Positions 11,279 through 22,014 of a stretch of 64,000 bases of DNA are shown here, piece by piece. The DNA comes from Gnetum montanum (taxonomy: Eukaryota > Streptophyta > Gnetopsida > Gnetales > Gnetaceae): assembly GCA_015680685.1 (NCBI GenBank), contig MNCI01025042.1, positions 943,305-1,007,304 on the forward strand. Direction: 5' to 3'. The notes beneath the pieces are model-generated. The model did no database searches. It was not told the DNA's origin and was given only the letters and a program-made list of their open reading frames with translations. Position 1 is the stretch's first letter. Every line of letters begins with the position of its first letter. A program made the position numbers and the translations under genes.

Positions 11279-13000
11279 TGTAGCAATCAAAAATGTCAGT
11301 GGCTAGAATGGAAACACTGAGAGGTTCATAGGCACACAACTTTGACCCCGTGTCCACATGAAGGCCTGCTAGAGGCAAAGACAAGGTACCCAGAACAATC
11401 TTCTTGATTGAACTAGGACTTACAGGGTGCAATGCTGTAACATTGTTAGGTGTTTACACAATTTTTGTAGTGTCACTAATGTCAATCAGGTTGAGCATAG
11501 TCAAGGGTTTCCCTCAAAAACAAAGGTTTCAACATGTGGTCGCATGCAAAAATAGCAAAGAAAATGCAATTAAATGCCAAAATGTAAATAAAATGTTGAA
11601 AATGCACAGAAAGAGAGTGATAGAGAGAGCAACACCACCATAAATGGGGAGAGCATAGTTAACTACAAGAAGGGTGAGGAGGTACATAGTGTACAAATAG
11701 GCATAGTAGGTAGTGTAGTCATAGTCTCAGGATGTTTGGGCTGTGAAAATTGATATTCATCATGGAGTTTGCGCTTGCCAGGTTGGTCTCCATGGCATCC
11801 ATGGGCTACAGTGGTGTGCAAAGCTACCTGTCGATGTATTAAGTATCACCTCAAACTACTCTTCCCAAGATGCTCCAATGAATCTACTAATGAAATGTCA
11901 AAATGCCAATTGAATGTAAAAGTTGTCAACCCTTACATCATAGAGCATTGGGGTATTTATAGGGTTAGGATTATCATAGATTGTGGATTGGATGCCACAT
12001 GGCAATGGGGTAGCTAGGACTACGCTACATCCAACTACACTTTCCACTAAAGCAAATAGTGTTCTACTTTGTTGTGCTCCAATGGATCCTGTGAGACTAC
12101 CAAACTAACTATAATATCCAACTACATGTGCAAGCACCGAGAATCCCACAATGTACTTGAAAAATGCAAAATAGTGCAAGTTTGAAGACTACGCTTCAAG
12201 ACTATGTTGTTCACTCTCTCAATTGGTGTTGAGTGTAGGTACGATTTTGGGACAAATGGGGGGTGCAAAAGAAATGAAAATTGCTAATCTTGCTTACCAA
12301 AGGAGTGTTGGAGCTAAGATAAAGGTTGGTGTTGCATTTTGGAGACTTCTAGAGGCTGTTTTGCATGACTATGCTAACTACACTCTAGAGCATAGTCTCA
12401 ATAGTTAGACAAATTTTGCAAAAAAATGCACTTTCATGCTGACTACACTAACTATGCTCAAAAGTGTAGTCCTGGCAATAGGGAGCATAGTCTTGGTAGC
12501 TAGAAAATTTTGGGAAAATTGATGTCTTCATTCAGACTATGCTAACTATGCTCTAGAGCATAGTAGGGAGTGTAGTCTAGCACTTAAAATTTTTGCAAAA
12601 CTATTTCTTCCATCCCAACTAGGCTTGACTATGCTCCATTGTAGTGGAGTGCATAGTCTTTGCCAAACTATTTTTTCCATGCCAGCCAAGCGTTGTAACT
12701 ACTACCTTGACACTTAGGAAAATTTACAAAATTGTCCATTTGTATGCTGACTATGTTCTGGAACATAGTCCCATCAATGGTGGGTGTAGTCTTAGCACTT
12801 AGAAAAAATTGTAGCTATTGTCGACACTTAGAAAAATCTTATAAATCTATACTTGTGTTGCAAACTATGCCAACTATGCTTTGGAGTGTAGTCCCAGCAG
12901 TGGAGAGCATAGGCCCAACACTTAGAAAATATTTATCTTGTGTTGACACTTAGACAAATTTGTAGTTGAGATGTGGTGGCCCAAAGTTGATGGTGTTTCA
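11279..13000 (-). repeat. 3' LTR of element B
   Basis: It aligns along its length with 35965-37667. On the minus strand it starts TGAAACACCATCAACTTTGG and ends GCTACA. Near the start of the LTR (about 12350-12960 here) are many copies of ACTATGCT and AGCATAGT in inverted pairs. TATTTATAGGGTTAGG at about 11955 is a TATA-like site in the same place as in the other copy. ORFs inside are not conserved as proteins between the copies. Confidence 0.9.
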
Positions 13001-13014
13001 TTGGCACCTCTTTA
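13001..13014 (-). other. Polypurine tract of element B
   Basis: On the minus strand AATAAAGAGGTGCCAA precedes TGAAACACC. It is a diverged form of the tract before LTRs F and G. Confidence 0.7.
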
Positions 13015-14593
13015 TTGACGTCTAGAGGAATGGCCCGAGAGACATTGACATAAAATGACAAAACACCATAGTAGACTTAGCACCAACATCACTTGTCAGT
13101 GCCTGACCAGATGTTGCTACACCATGCTCAAGAATTCCAAGGGTAATGTTGTGCTAAAGGTAAAGGGTATAGGGAATATGCTAGGGATGTCAAGGAAGGT
13201 AAAATGCAAATAGGATGTCATGTTGCAAGATGTAGGGTCAGCACAGCTAATGGGGATCAAGGCACCAAGGTGGCTTGTTGCCAAAATGGTAACCTCTCAT
13301 CAAAATGCGTATGAGAGAGTCAGTGTCCATGGCACTAGAATGGTCTACCCCTAAAATTATGACCTCTTATCAAAGTGCTTCTAAGAGAATTAGTGTAGAT
13401 TCAAGGTTGGGCTAGTTGCAAAATTATAGCTCTACTAATTTTTTCTTGGGACATGTTTTGCCATGCTCTCCTTTTTCTTTGTGTTTTCACCTTTTTGGCT
13501 ATGAGGCAAACCTACTTTTGGTTCTACACATTACTAAATGTGAACTCCAAGATGCTTTCCATTAGATGGATTTCATGCCACCTAATGGGCTTTGTTTTGA
13601 TGCAACAATGTCATGTCTGTAGGACAAGTGTTTCCTACCTACGATGAGTTGTGTTACATCCACTTGGGCTTTGACCAGCCCATAGAGGCTTCCCACAAGA
13701 AAAGTTTCATTACAGCTGCCATGAGTTCTATGGTTGATTTAAAGAAGGTGCCATATGTCTTAGAGGGTTTTTCAGGCTCAGTGATGTAGGGGAAGGTGAG
13801 GAAATGCAAAGTAATAGGGGTGAATGCAAGTAGGTTATAGCAGGGGTAACAGGGATGTGCACTCTTGAGTGGCTTGGCTAGTCCAATCATGCACATCAAA
13901 GCAATGTGATGACTTGCTTCTACGATGAGATGCATCTTTGCACAATGACTTGGGACTTCATCCTACAAGCATAACCTAGAGAAGATAAGAAAACAACCAT
14001 ACAACATGAGATGTAAGTAAACTACTAGATGTGAGGGTGCTACAAATGCTCCAATAGCTAAACCATTTGTAAGTGTTTGTGAAGCCAAAAAGGTGTCATG
14101 GGTGAGAATGCTCCAAATGCTCTAGAGGCCAAAACAGTGACAAGTGTTTGAAAAGACCAACAAAATGGTGGGGGTAATGATGATACAGGTGCTCAAGAGC
14201 CCACATTGATTATAGAAGCTCAGAAAATTAGCAAAATGGTAGGGGGCCATAATGCTAAAAGTACTCCCAAGCCCAAGCAATGACAAGAGCCCAAAAAATT
14301 AGCAAAATGGAAAAATCCATAATGCTACAAGTGCTTTAAAAGGTTTCCCGATGACAGGATCTTAAGGCACTAGCAAAGATGCTCGAAGGTGGTAGTGCTG
14401 CAAGTGTTACCTAGAGGTGGTAGTGCTGCAAGTGCTACCTAGAGGATGCACCAATGATAAGAGCTCTAGAAGATCAAAAAAATGGTAGGATGTGGCAATG
14501 CTACAAATGTTCCAAAGGCCTCTCTTAATGATATGAAATCCATTTTAGGACTATAATGTTCCCACCCCACCCATGAGATTTAGACAAATGGGG

Positions 14594-14633
14594 NNNNNNN
14601 NNNNNNNNNNNNNNNNNNNNNNNNNNNNNNNNN
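14594..14633. other. Assembly gap of 40 N
   Basis: Forty consecutive N. The true length of the missing sequence is unknown. Confidence 0.99.
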
Positions 14634-14689
14634 GGGAGTTGGAAGTATTCACGCTTACTTGCTTGTAGAACTATGTGTAATGGATTGTA

Positions 14690-14869
14690 AACCCAATTTA
14701 AGGTCTTGGTAGACCATGTACTTTACTAGTTTAAGGTCCTAGCAAATCATGAGCTTAATTTAAGGTCCTGGTAGACCATGGCATACTAGTTTATAGTCCT
14801 ACCAAACTACTACATGCTAGTTTAACATCGTGGTGGACATGTTGCTATGTTAGATTAACATCATGATCC
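14690..14869 (-). repeat. B post-integrase spacer repeats, left part
   Basis: Six to seven degenerate units of about 30 bp, of the form CTAGTTTAAGGTCNTGGTAGACCATG on the plus strand. They continue to the right of insert I at 21889-21985 (CTAGTTTAACATCATAGCA). The same unit recurs after protease and before RT in both B and A. Confidence 0.75.
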
Positions 14870-14874
14870 AAGGA
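14870..14874. other. Target-site duplication of I, left copy
   Basis: AAGGA, identical to 21884-21888 on the other side of element I. Confidence 0.9.
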
Positions 14875-15699
14875 TGATGAGTGGCGAGGTACCCCTGAAC
14901 TCAACCATATGAATATGAGTGTAACACATGTGATTTGGTTGAACTCCATAGACTAAGTGCCTACACGCCTCATGGAACACTTAAGGTTAATTATTCGTTG
15001 TCTTCCCTGACTTACTTGTATTTTTCACGATGTATGGTTAAGTAAGTCCGAGGTACATGATTTTTATAGCTTTTTCAGTTTTATCTCCTATGCTAAAAGG
15101 TGAAGGGTTGAAGAGACTAATTACTAACTCTAACTAACTAACTAAGTTTGAATTAATCTAGTGTCAGCATCCATTCCCACTTACCGTTCACACTTGAACC
15201 AATGCAATCGTGGTTACCAAATGCTAGTCGTTGCTGGGATCACCACGCGTAATGCACGTTATTGTAGCGGTCGTACTGAGGCACTTAACTAGGAGAGAAG
15301 GGTTGAGAGAGATTTAATCCCTAATAAAGCATGTAAATGGAAAACAGTAAATAACAATAAATAAAATCCTATTAGCCTATTCCATGCACTGCAAGGTTTA
15401 TCCAAGAAGTTCACCTTTATTGCCGTACACAAACATGTGTTCAGGTACAATATTTGCTTGAATAAAGATCTGTTCACTTTGGAGCTCCTACTACAGGCAC
15501 ATGAAAAATATTCTATCTCTGAAGAGATCAAATTGCCAAAGTTTCACTACGGTCTAAGCCTAGGATGAGAAAACAAGGAAGAGCCACCACTTATTTATAG
15601 ACTTTGCTGCACACCATGATATCATGTACGCAATATCACAAGGGATGATGTGATATCACGGCGGCCACGATATCGTGTATGCAACATCGCATCCCATCA
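14875..15699 (-). repeat. 3' LTR of element I
   Basis: It matches 21106-21883. On the plus strand it starts TGATGAGTGGCGAGG and ends CGCATCCCATCA. Close to the right end it holds palindromes centred on GATATC (ATGATATCAT, GTGATATCAC, ACGATATCGT), more copies than in the other LTR, which accounts for most of the length difference. Confidence 0.92.
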
Positions 15700-15714
15700 T
15701 ACCCCCATGACTGA
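15700..15714 (-). other. Polypurine tract of element I
   Basis: On the minus strand CAGTCATGGGGGTA directly precedes the LTR start TGATGGGATG. Confidence 0.7.
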
Positions 15715-15886
15715 ATAAAAACCTATCCTCGAGTTCCTTACAATAATATCAGGAAGGTATGGGATTATTGACTCAAAATGAATCTAATGGGATGACTTGT
15801 GAATAGATCATCATTACAAGACAAAACAAAACTGGTGTTCATGAAAACAAGAGTGAACACATTATTACATTGACATCATGCCTCAT

Positions 15887-16260
15887 TTAGAAGCTAAGAA
15901 AGAGAGAGAGATAAAGAAGTATTGCTGCTACCAACGCCAAGATAGTGCCTTTTGTTGTCCATCCATAAGCGCGCCATTGATCTTGCTCCTTGCAAAGCTG
16001 CTTTAGCACCGATCCATTCCAAGCATTTCCTCTAGATCCAATCCTTTGTTGTATGATTACCATCTGCACACACAACACAGACTTCATATTAGCAAGGGTA
16101 AATGAATTTTAATGTAGTTGATACCTTGCTTCGGTGAAAGATCCATTGGCCAGGTTGTGGTATGGCTGATTGCGGGTCTGGAGATATAATATTGATAACT
16201 ATCGAAGGTGTAGGGGCTAGGAGAAAATCAAAAAAAGTGGGCCCCATACCCCCATGAATA
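15887..16260 (-). pseudogene. Possible spliced env-like C-terminal remnant of I
   Basis: The minus-strand exon 15887-16054 starts MVIIQQRIGSRG and ends in a hydrophobic segment (GTILALVAAILLYLSLFLSF) followed by a stop, resembling a membrane anchor. Upstream, an open stretch (about 16140-16250, with PQSAIPQPGQWIFHRSK) ends in a GT donor, and a GTGTGCAG acceptor precedes MVII. Athila elements are known to carry a spliced env-like ORF with a transmembrane segment between integrase and polypurine tract, and this lies in that place. Only the C-terminal part could remain. No sequence match to a known env was tested, and the exon could be fortuitous. Confidence 0.35.
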
Positions 16261-17760
16261 ATAGTGAACCTCTAGTAGCATTAGAATGGAGAAAGAAAAA
16301 GAATAAGAAAGATAGATAAAAAGGGACAACTATGATAGCAATGAAATGGATGTTAAGATGGAAATGAACAAAACAAAATAAAACATATTGCAAAAATGTT
16401 AGGGGAAATAATTTAACTGGTGCACCAAATAGGAATGTCAGTGGGTCCTCCCCAAAGTAGGCTCATACCCTTAATGCCCTGACAAACCCACATGCAAAGA
16501 GTCTGTAGGCTCTGGGAATGTCATTTGGAACAAGAGTTAAAGTCTTAACCACAAGAATTTACCAAAAAGAAAACAATGTGTCAACCAAAATATATACTAA
16601 TGATACAACTGGCAATGAGGTGAACAATGGAGACAAGAGAATGGAATGGAATCCCAATAGCAAGGTGGTGTATAGCCCCTTCTGTAGTTCATCATTAATG
16701 TGACTTAGCAGATCTCATTCCAACTCTGGCCTCAAACCAACCACATCCAGTGACTTTGCATCAATGCATTCAGCCAATCCATCCTCTTGAATAACAAGAA
16801 TGTCTCTCCCAAGAGCCACCACCATTTCGACGAAAAGAAGGAGAGAATGGGAAGCGAAAAGGGCCTTAGTTAGAGGGAACATTTTTATTTTTGTTCCATA
16901 ACCAGTGCTTGTAGCCCAAGAGATTATTTTTTCTAAGGGGTGTGCTTTGAATTCTCACTTTTCTTTCTCTTTTCTTCTTTTTTTTGTTGTTTTTGTGTTT
17001 TTTGTTTTTATGTGTGAGAACCACACCATGCAAAGATTTCTTATTTTTATTTTCTCAGCTTCCAATAATTGGGTAATGTCAGAACAGTAAGAAAACTCAA
17101 GAAGGAAAAATCCAAGCACCCAAGAGAATGGCCAACACAAATGCATCAGGTTCCCTTGAAGTCACACCCCATTCAATCCTTGAGTCCTTCCTTAGTTTGA
17201 GAAATGCCTAGTCACTGATTCGTTAATGTTCTTATTAGAAAAGGACTATACATTTCCAAGTCGAGAGAGACCATAGAAACTGGTGGGTGGATGGATGAAG
17301 TGAACTCATTACCTGCTATATCAAAAGAAGCATACCTTAGTATCAACATCATGACTTAAAGGTAAAAACCAAACATTAGCAATCAATATGAAAACAGTTC
17401 AGACCATCATGAAGAACACTTATTAGGTGACAAATTTACAAGGTGGATACCACACATGCACACACAAAAAATGAAAAAGAATAATGATGTTGAAAAATAA
17501 AAACAAGAAGAGTTAAAGAAATTTGTAAAACAAAAACAAAAAAAGTTAAAGAAATTTGTAAAACAAAAATGTGTAAGACAAAAAATTAAAAAGAATTGAG
17601 GCCCCAAATGATTAGCATAGGTGGCCATCTCCCCCATGACTGAATTGCAAGGGAGAAATCTAAAACAATGAGCGTTTGTTTGAATTTCGTAGAAGTGCAC
17701 AACTTCACCCAATTGATGTTCTTAGATTAAGGGGTGGAAGTTGGTGATGCTCATATTTCA
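16261..17760 (-). mobile_element. I post-integrase non-coding region
   Basis: T-rich DNA on the minus strand. It includes TCAGTCATGGGGGAGATGG at about 17620-17640 (shared with H at 7246), two copies of a 26 bp unit AGTTAAAGAAATTTGTAAAA (17511 and 17543), and a pyrimidine-rich tract at 16955-17025. A second purine tract ATGGGGGTATGGGGCC lies at about 16240. Short phenylalanine-rich ORFs reflect base composition, not genes. Confidence 0.5.
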
Positions 17761-18445
17761 AGGTATCTATGCTTTCCTTGTTGGAATGGGTTATTTCCCC
17801 AGTTCATTCCATGCATGTTTGTCGGTTGCTCTTTCGACTAGCTATCAATCATGAGGTGTCTACTACTAGTTGTGTGGTTGCTACATAAAAGCATCTTTGT
17901 CTCAAAGTATCAAGGGCACACCTATTTTATGGAGGAGATGCCGAGCATTCCTCCATGTCATCACTCGATGAATCACTATATGTGATGCATGGAAATTTCT
18001 TCTTCTCAATCTTTCCATAAATATTTACCTTAGATATATCTAAGGAAAGATCACAAATCCCTAGGCATGCGTCTATCGTTCTTAGCCATGCCCTTCCCAT
18101 TATAATTGGGAAGTCCCCTTCATTGTTGTTAACTTCTATCACCTAGAAATCAATTGGGTAGGACCAACCAAACATAGTGGTAATGATGTCCTCCACCAAT
18201 CCCAAGGGAATGGTGATGGATTGGTCTACCAGCTCTAGTTGAATGTTGCTCTTCTTAAGTTGGGGCAGGTTCCAAGCTTGATACATTTCTCGTGAAATTA
18301 AGTTGACTCTAGAGCCTGAGTCAAGAAGATCCTTATGTGGTTTGTTCCCAGTGACTTGGAGGTAGATTAAGGGACTTCCAGGGTCAAATAGTTTCCTGGG
18401 AAGGTGGCCTACCTTGATCCAGTCGGTTACGGTATGCGTTAACAT
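17761..18445 (-). pseudogene. I protease region
   Basis: The frame continues from gag. The catalytic motif is LLDSGSRVNLIS (about 18297-18328), a D-S-G aspartic protease box. NEGDFPIIMGRAWLR follows, matching H. One TAG interrupts at 18143-18145 (SYPIDF-stop-VIEV). After an acidic serine-rich tail ending ECSASPP (17927) the sequence runs on to post-integrase DNA, with no RT. It would have cut Gag into mature pieces. The active-site residues are still present. Confidence 0.75.
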
Positions 18446-20959
18446 AACCGTATACGTTAAGCTCTATTGTTGGATGAAAGGAAGCTCTGAAGCCTTATAT
18501 GTTGGAGGAGCATACCTAGACTTAGCCACATGTTGTTGTAAGAGCTTGTTTGGGCTTTTGATTTTGAAGAAAGGTCTTCTCTTTTAGCGATTGTCAGAAT
18601 CAGCAGCAGGTTGAATGTTTACGGCTCTCGTAGCATTTTGTTGCTGTGGTTGAGTGGGGAGTTCCCCTTGCATTGTTGGAGCAAGAGGTATGGGAACTAT
18701 AGGTGGAAGAGGTGCGGATGGAGTAGGAGGATGGTATGGATATGGAGCATCTCCCAGAGGAGAAGGAGTCCTTCTGAAGTACTCCCAAACTTGGTAGTGA
18801 CATTGGGAAGTTGTGTGACCCATGGAGTCACTTGGAGAAATCGGCTACTGCACGTAGTATCCATATGGGTCTGCCTGCTGGTAAGGGTACTGTTGTTTCG
18901 ACGGTGGCATCCCCCATGATTGTGGGTATTGCCACTGTTGATGTTGTCCGATGGGTTGTGGTGGAGTTCCACTTGGATAGTACGTCAATGGTTGGTGGAA
19001 TTGCCTTGGGTTACCTTGAGGATAAGGTAACCTTCGGGGTATTTTTTGTTGGTTAAGTCTCGGGTTGAGTGCATACACCCCAGACTCTTGTAGATGTGAG
19101 ATGATTGGACAACATGCTTTGGGATGGTCATACTAGAAGATCTCACATCCACCGTCATTATCTGAATCCAAATCCACAACCTCATCGGAGATAGTTATTT
19201 TCCCCTTACCCTTGTCACATGAAGGGCCTAAATCTCTTTACTTTTTCTTATCCTTGTCATTACTTCATTCCTCCTTAGACTCCTCTATGATTTTCAGGAT
19301 AGTTTCAATTTTACTTTCTAAGGAGCTCCATACTTCATCTACCTTAGCCAATACTTCTATTGTTAACTTCTGAAGTGGCAAGGTTTTCCTATTCACCAAC
19401 TCTTCAAGTGGTGACTCATCCTCTTCATCACAAAATATCACTCCCTTCTTTCAAAGAGAGGGATCATGGTTATATTCTTCCATACTTTTCCTTTTTCATA
19501 GCTCCCCTTCTTCTTTGGCTACTTGCTCCAACAAGCGATGAATTCCATGGGATCTAAGTTCTGATAGTCTCTATTGGGCATAAGTCCCAAGGGTTCTCCT
19601 AGTTTCATACCTTAGCCCATCTACGAGATGGCAAAGTTGGTCCCGTTGTGCATAACCATGGCTCGGGCAACAATGTAATAATGTTTAGTAGCAGCCCATG
19701 GTAGCATCTAAGGGTTCATGAGTACCTTGCTTCCATTCTTAGATCTGCTTATGCAAATTAGACACTCTAGAGTACGTTTGATATTTATCATTGAACAACT
19801 CTAACATCGTACTCCACCTCCTAATGGTTCTCAGTTCTAAGGACCGGTACCAACTCTTTGCTTCCTTTATGAGTGTCCTAGGAAACAACTTCAGTTTCTG
19901 CCACTCGTTCTCTATGTTTTGCAAGGTGCAAACATTATGAAATACCTGTAAATGATTCTGCGGATCAGCATTATATCCCCCCTCAAACCGTGGGATATTA
20001 TTCATGTCTAACCACTTGATCCGACTATCTTTTAAATACCTTGTTGGTATTCTCACTACCTTCATTATATTCAACATGCTTAAAGTGGCAAGTAGGGGCT
20101 CATCATGATCATCTCTTTCATGATTTCTATAATGTCTCCTTTGTTCCCTACTTTCCCTTCATTCATGCCCTTGTCCTCTCTCTCGACTCTCTCGTCGAGG
20201 TCTCTCATTTTTTCTACCTATATCCTCATCATTGTGCTTGTGGTGGCTATGCCCAGATGTGGAAGGAGAGGGTGAGTGATGTAAAGGGGAAGAAGAAGGA
20301 GAACCATCGCAATGACAATGTTTCTTACCTTCTCTTCTGTGGCTTCAGCCCAGATTGTGATGATGATCTGAGTGCCCGTCCTTGTTATATTTTGTTGTTC
20401 CCTCAGTGAACAGTTGGTGTTCATGGGGATCAAAAATAAGATTGTGTATCATGGAGAATAGGTTCTGATACCCCATCTCCTCACTATCATTAGGAGGGGG
20501 AACATCTTTTGATAGAGAACCCGTTATCAGTGGTTCACCATCTTCCATTTTACTTAGGATGTGCGGGACGTCTTTGCCCTTCAACAGTGTATGTTGGCTC
20601 TCCTGCCTTGACTCCCTCATATGTTGTGCAGCTGTGGGATAGTAATCCCTCATGTCAAAATTTGTCATAACGTATTCAACATATAATTCCTTCATGCTTA
20701 TCTGTGCCAAAGCACGGAGGAGCATGTTGGGGACTGCACGATCCGGAGGTAACACTATGTTACCTTGCAAGTCTCTCCAGTGCATCTGTTCATCCTGATG
20801 GAGGATAAAGGTAAAATTGGGTATATACTCATCAAGATGAGTATATACCACCCTATATTGTTGAGGAACTGGTTTATTTTGGTTATGTGTTTTAGATTGC
20901 CGACTGTTCTTTGTATGATCCCTAGGTGGTGTATTGATCTTGTTCGAAGAAGAAGACAT
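18446..20959 (-). pseudogene. I gag
   Basis: It starts at ATG 20959 (MSSSSNKINTPPRDHTK), 150 bp after the LTR. The first 204 codons are open. The gag core at 20077-19739 has KLFPRTLIKEAKSWYRSLEL and MLELFNDKYQTYS. Further down are an acidic segment, a possible zinc-knuckle remnant (Cys pairs near 19115-19150), and a Pro/Gln-rich stretch (19078-18584, for example QGNPRQFHQPLTYYPSG). Gag and protease stay in one frame for about 1,010 codons to 17927. They are broken only by roughly 14 stop codons and by no frameshift that I can find. Confidence 0.8.
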
Positions 20960-21084
20960 TGTTATTAATTTGGTGTGCTATTTAACCATTATATAATTTT
21001 TTTTCATTTAATTAACCCTAAGGTTTGTTTAAGCTCCCAACAATGTGAATGATCTCTTATGTTCTACTTAGCGCACAAACACTT

Positions 21085-21104
21085 AATCCCTGGCAACGGC
21101 GCCA
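21085..21104 (-). other. Primer-binding site of element I (tRNA-Asp type)
   Basis: On the minus strand TGGCGCCGTTGCCAGGGATT begins one base after the 5' LTR. It is complementary to the 3' end of plant tRNA-Asp(GUC) as I recall it, with one mismatch. This primer type is known for Athila elements. Confidence 0.8.
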
Positions 21105-21105
21105 A

Positions 21106-21883
21106 TGATGAGTGGCGAGGTACCCCTACACTCAACCATACGAATATGAGCGTAACACATGTGATTTGGTTGAACTCCACAGACTAAGTGCCTACACGCC
21201 TCATGGAACACTTAAGGTTAATTATTCGTTGTCTTCCCTGACTTACTTGTATTTTTCACGGTGTATGGTTAAGTAAGTCCGAGGTACATGATTTTTATAG
21301 TTTTTTCAGTTTTATCTCCTATGCTAAAAGGTGAAGGGTTGAAGAGACTAATTACTAACTCTAACTAACTAACTAATTTTGAATTAATCTAGTGTCATCA
21401 TCCATTCCCACTTACCGTTCACACTTGAACCAATGTAATCGTGGTTACCAAACGCTAGTCGTTGCTGGGATCACCATGCGTAACGCACATGCTCGAAGCG
21501 GTTGTACTAAGGCACTTAACTAGGAGAAAAGGGTTGAGAGAGATTTAATTCCTAATAAATCATGTAAATGGAAAATAGTAAATAACAATAAATAAAATCC
21601 TATTTAGCCTATTCCATGCACTGCAAGGTTTATCCAAGAAGTTCGTCTTTATTGCCATACACAAACATGTGTTCAAGTACAATATTTGCTCGAATAAAGA
21701 TCTGTTCACTTTGGAGCTCCTACTACAGGCACATGAAAAATATTCTATCTCTGAAGACATCAAATTGCCAAATTTTCACTACGGTCTAAGCCTAGGATGA
21801 GAAAACAAGGGAGAGCCGCCTCTTATTTATAGACTTTGCGGTGCACCACGATATCGCGGCCCATGCGATATCACGTCCCATCA
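21106..21883 (-). repeat. 5' LTR of element I
   Basis: It matches 14875-15699 and has the same TG...CA ends. It is followed by the target duplication AAGGA (21884-21888), identical to 14870-14874. Confidence 0.92.
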
Positions 21884-21888
21884 AAGGA
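21884..21888. other. Target-site duplication of I, right copy
   Basis: AAGGA, identical to 14870-14874. Confidence 0.9.
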
Positions 21889-21990
21889 TAATCTATGCTA
21901 GTTTAACATCATAGCAAATAATCTGTGTCATTTTAACATCATAATAGAATTTTTGTGCTAGTTTATAGTCATAGCAGGCTATGTGCTTCC
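21889..21990 (-). repeat. B post-integrase spacer repeats, right part
   Basis: Three units of the CTAGTTTA(A)NNTCATAGCA type continue the cluster at 14690-14869. This confirms that insert I split one repeat cluster. Confidence 0.75.
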
Positions 21991-22014
21991 CTTGCTTTGT
22001 TGAGATGTGGTATT

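Larger units (their letters stand above)
13015..14869 (-). mobile_element. B 3' non-coding region
   Basis: Between the polypurine tract and insert I. It contains a two-copy repeat around 13270-13400 (AAAATGGTAACCTCTCATCAAA / AAAATTATGACCTCTTATCAAA), degenerate GCTACAAGTGCT units at about 14035-14520 including two 28 bp direct copies of GGTGGTAGTGCTGCAAGTG at about 14390-14445, a 40 N gap, and spacer repeats from 14690. Antisense frames hold short open stretches but no domain that I recognise. Confidence 0.55.
14875..21883 (-). mobile_element. Element I, non-autonomous Athila-like element (gag-protease only)
   Basis: Two LTRs of 825 and 778 bp with TG...CA ends are flanked by perfect 5 bp duplications AAGGA (14870-14874 and 21884-21888). 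Minus-strand order: LTR, tRNA-Asp-type primer site, gag, protease, a junction straight to the post-integrase region, a possible env-like exon pair, polypurine tract, LTR. RT, RNase H and integrase are absent, although relative H carries them. Movement would have needed enzymes from a partner. The LTRs look about 95% alike by eye, so this is a later insertion into B. Confidence 0.92.

Noticed and set aside
17407-17712. Phenylalanine-rich minus-strand ORF in I
   Set aside because: T-rich post-integrase DNA aligned with non-coding DNA in H. The repeats NFFNFFCF come from a duplicated 26 bp unit.
18611-19056. Plus-strand ORFs opposite the Pro/Gln-rich gag part of I
   Set aside because: They are shadows created by low-complexity codons. 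The minus-strand frame runs on to the protease.
20041-20409. Plus-strand ORF of 122 codons
   Set aside because: It is opposite the gag of element I, whose frame is supported by motifs and length. This is a shadow.
21085-21104. tRNA-Asp-like sequence, considered as a tRNA gene
   Set aside because: Only the 3' end is matched and it lies next to an LTR, so it is a primer-binding site.
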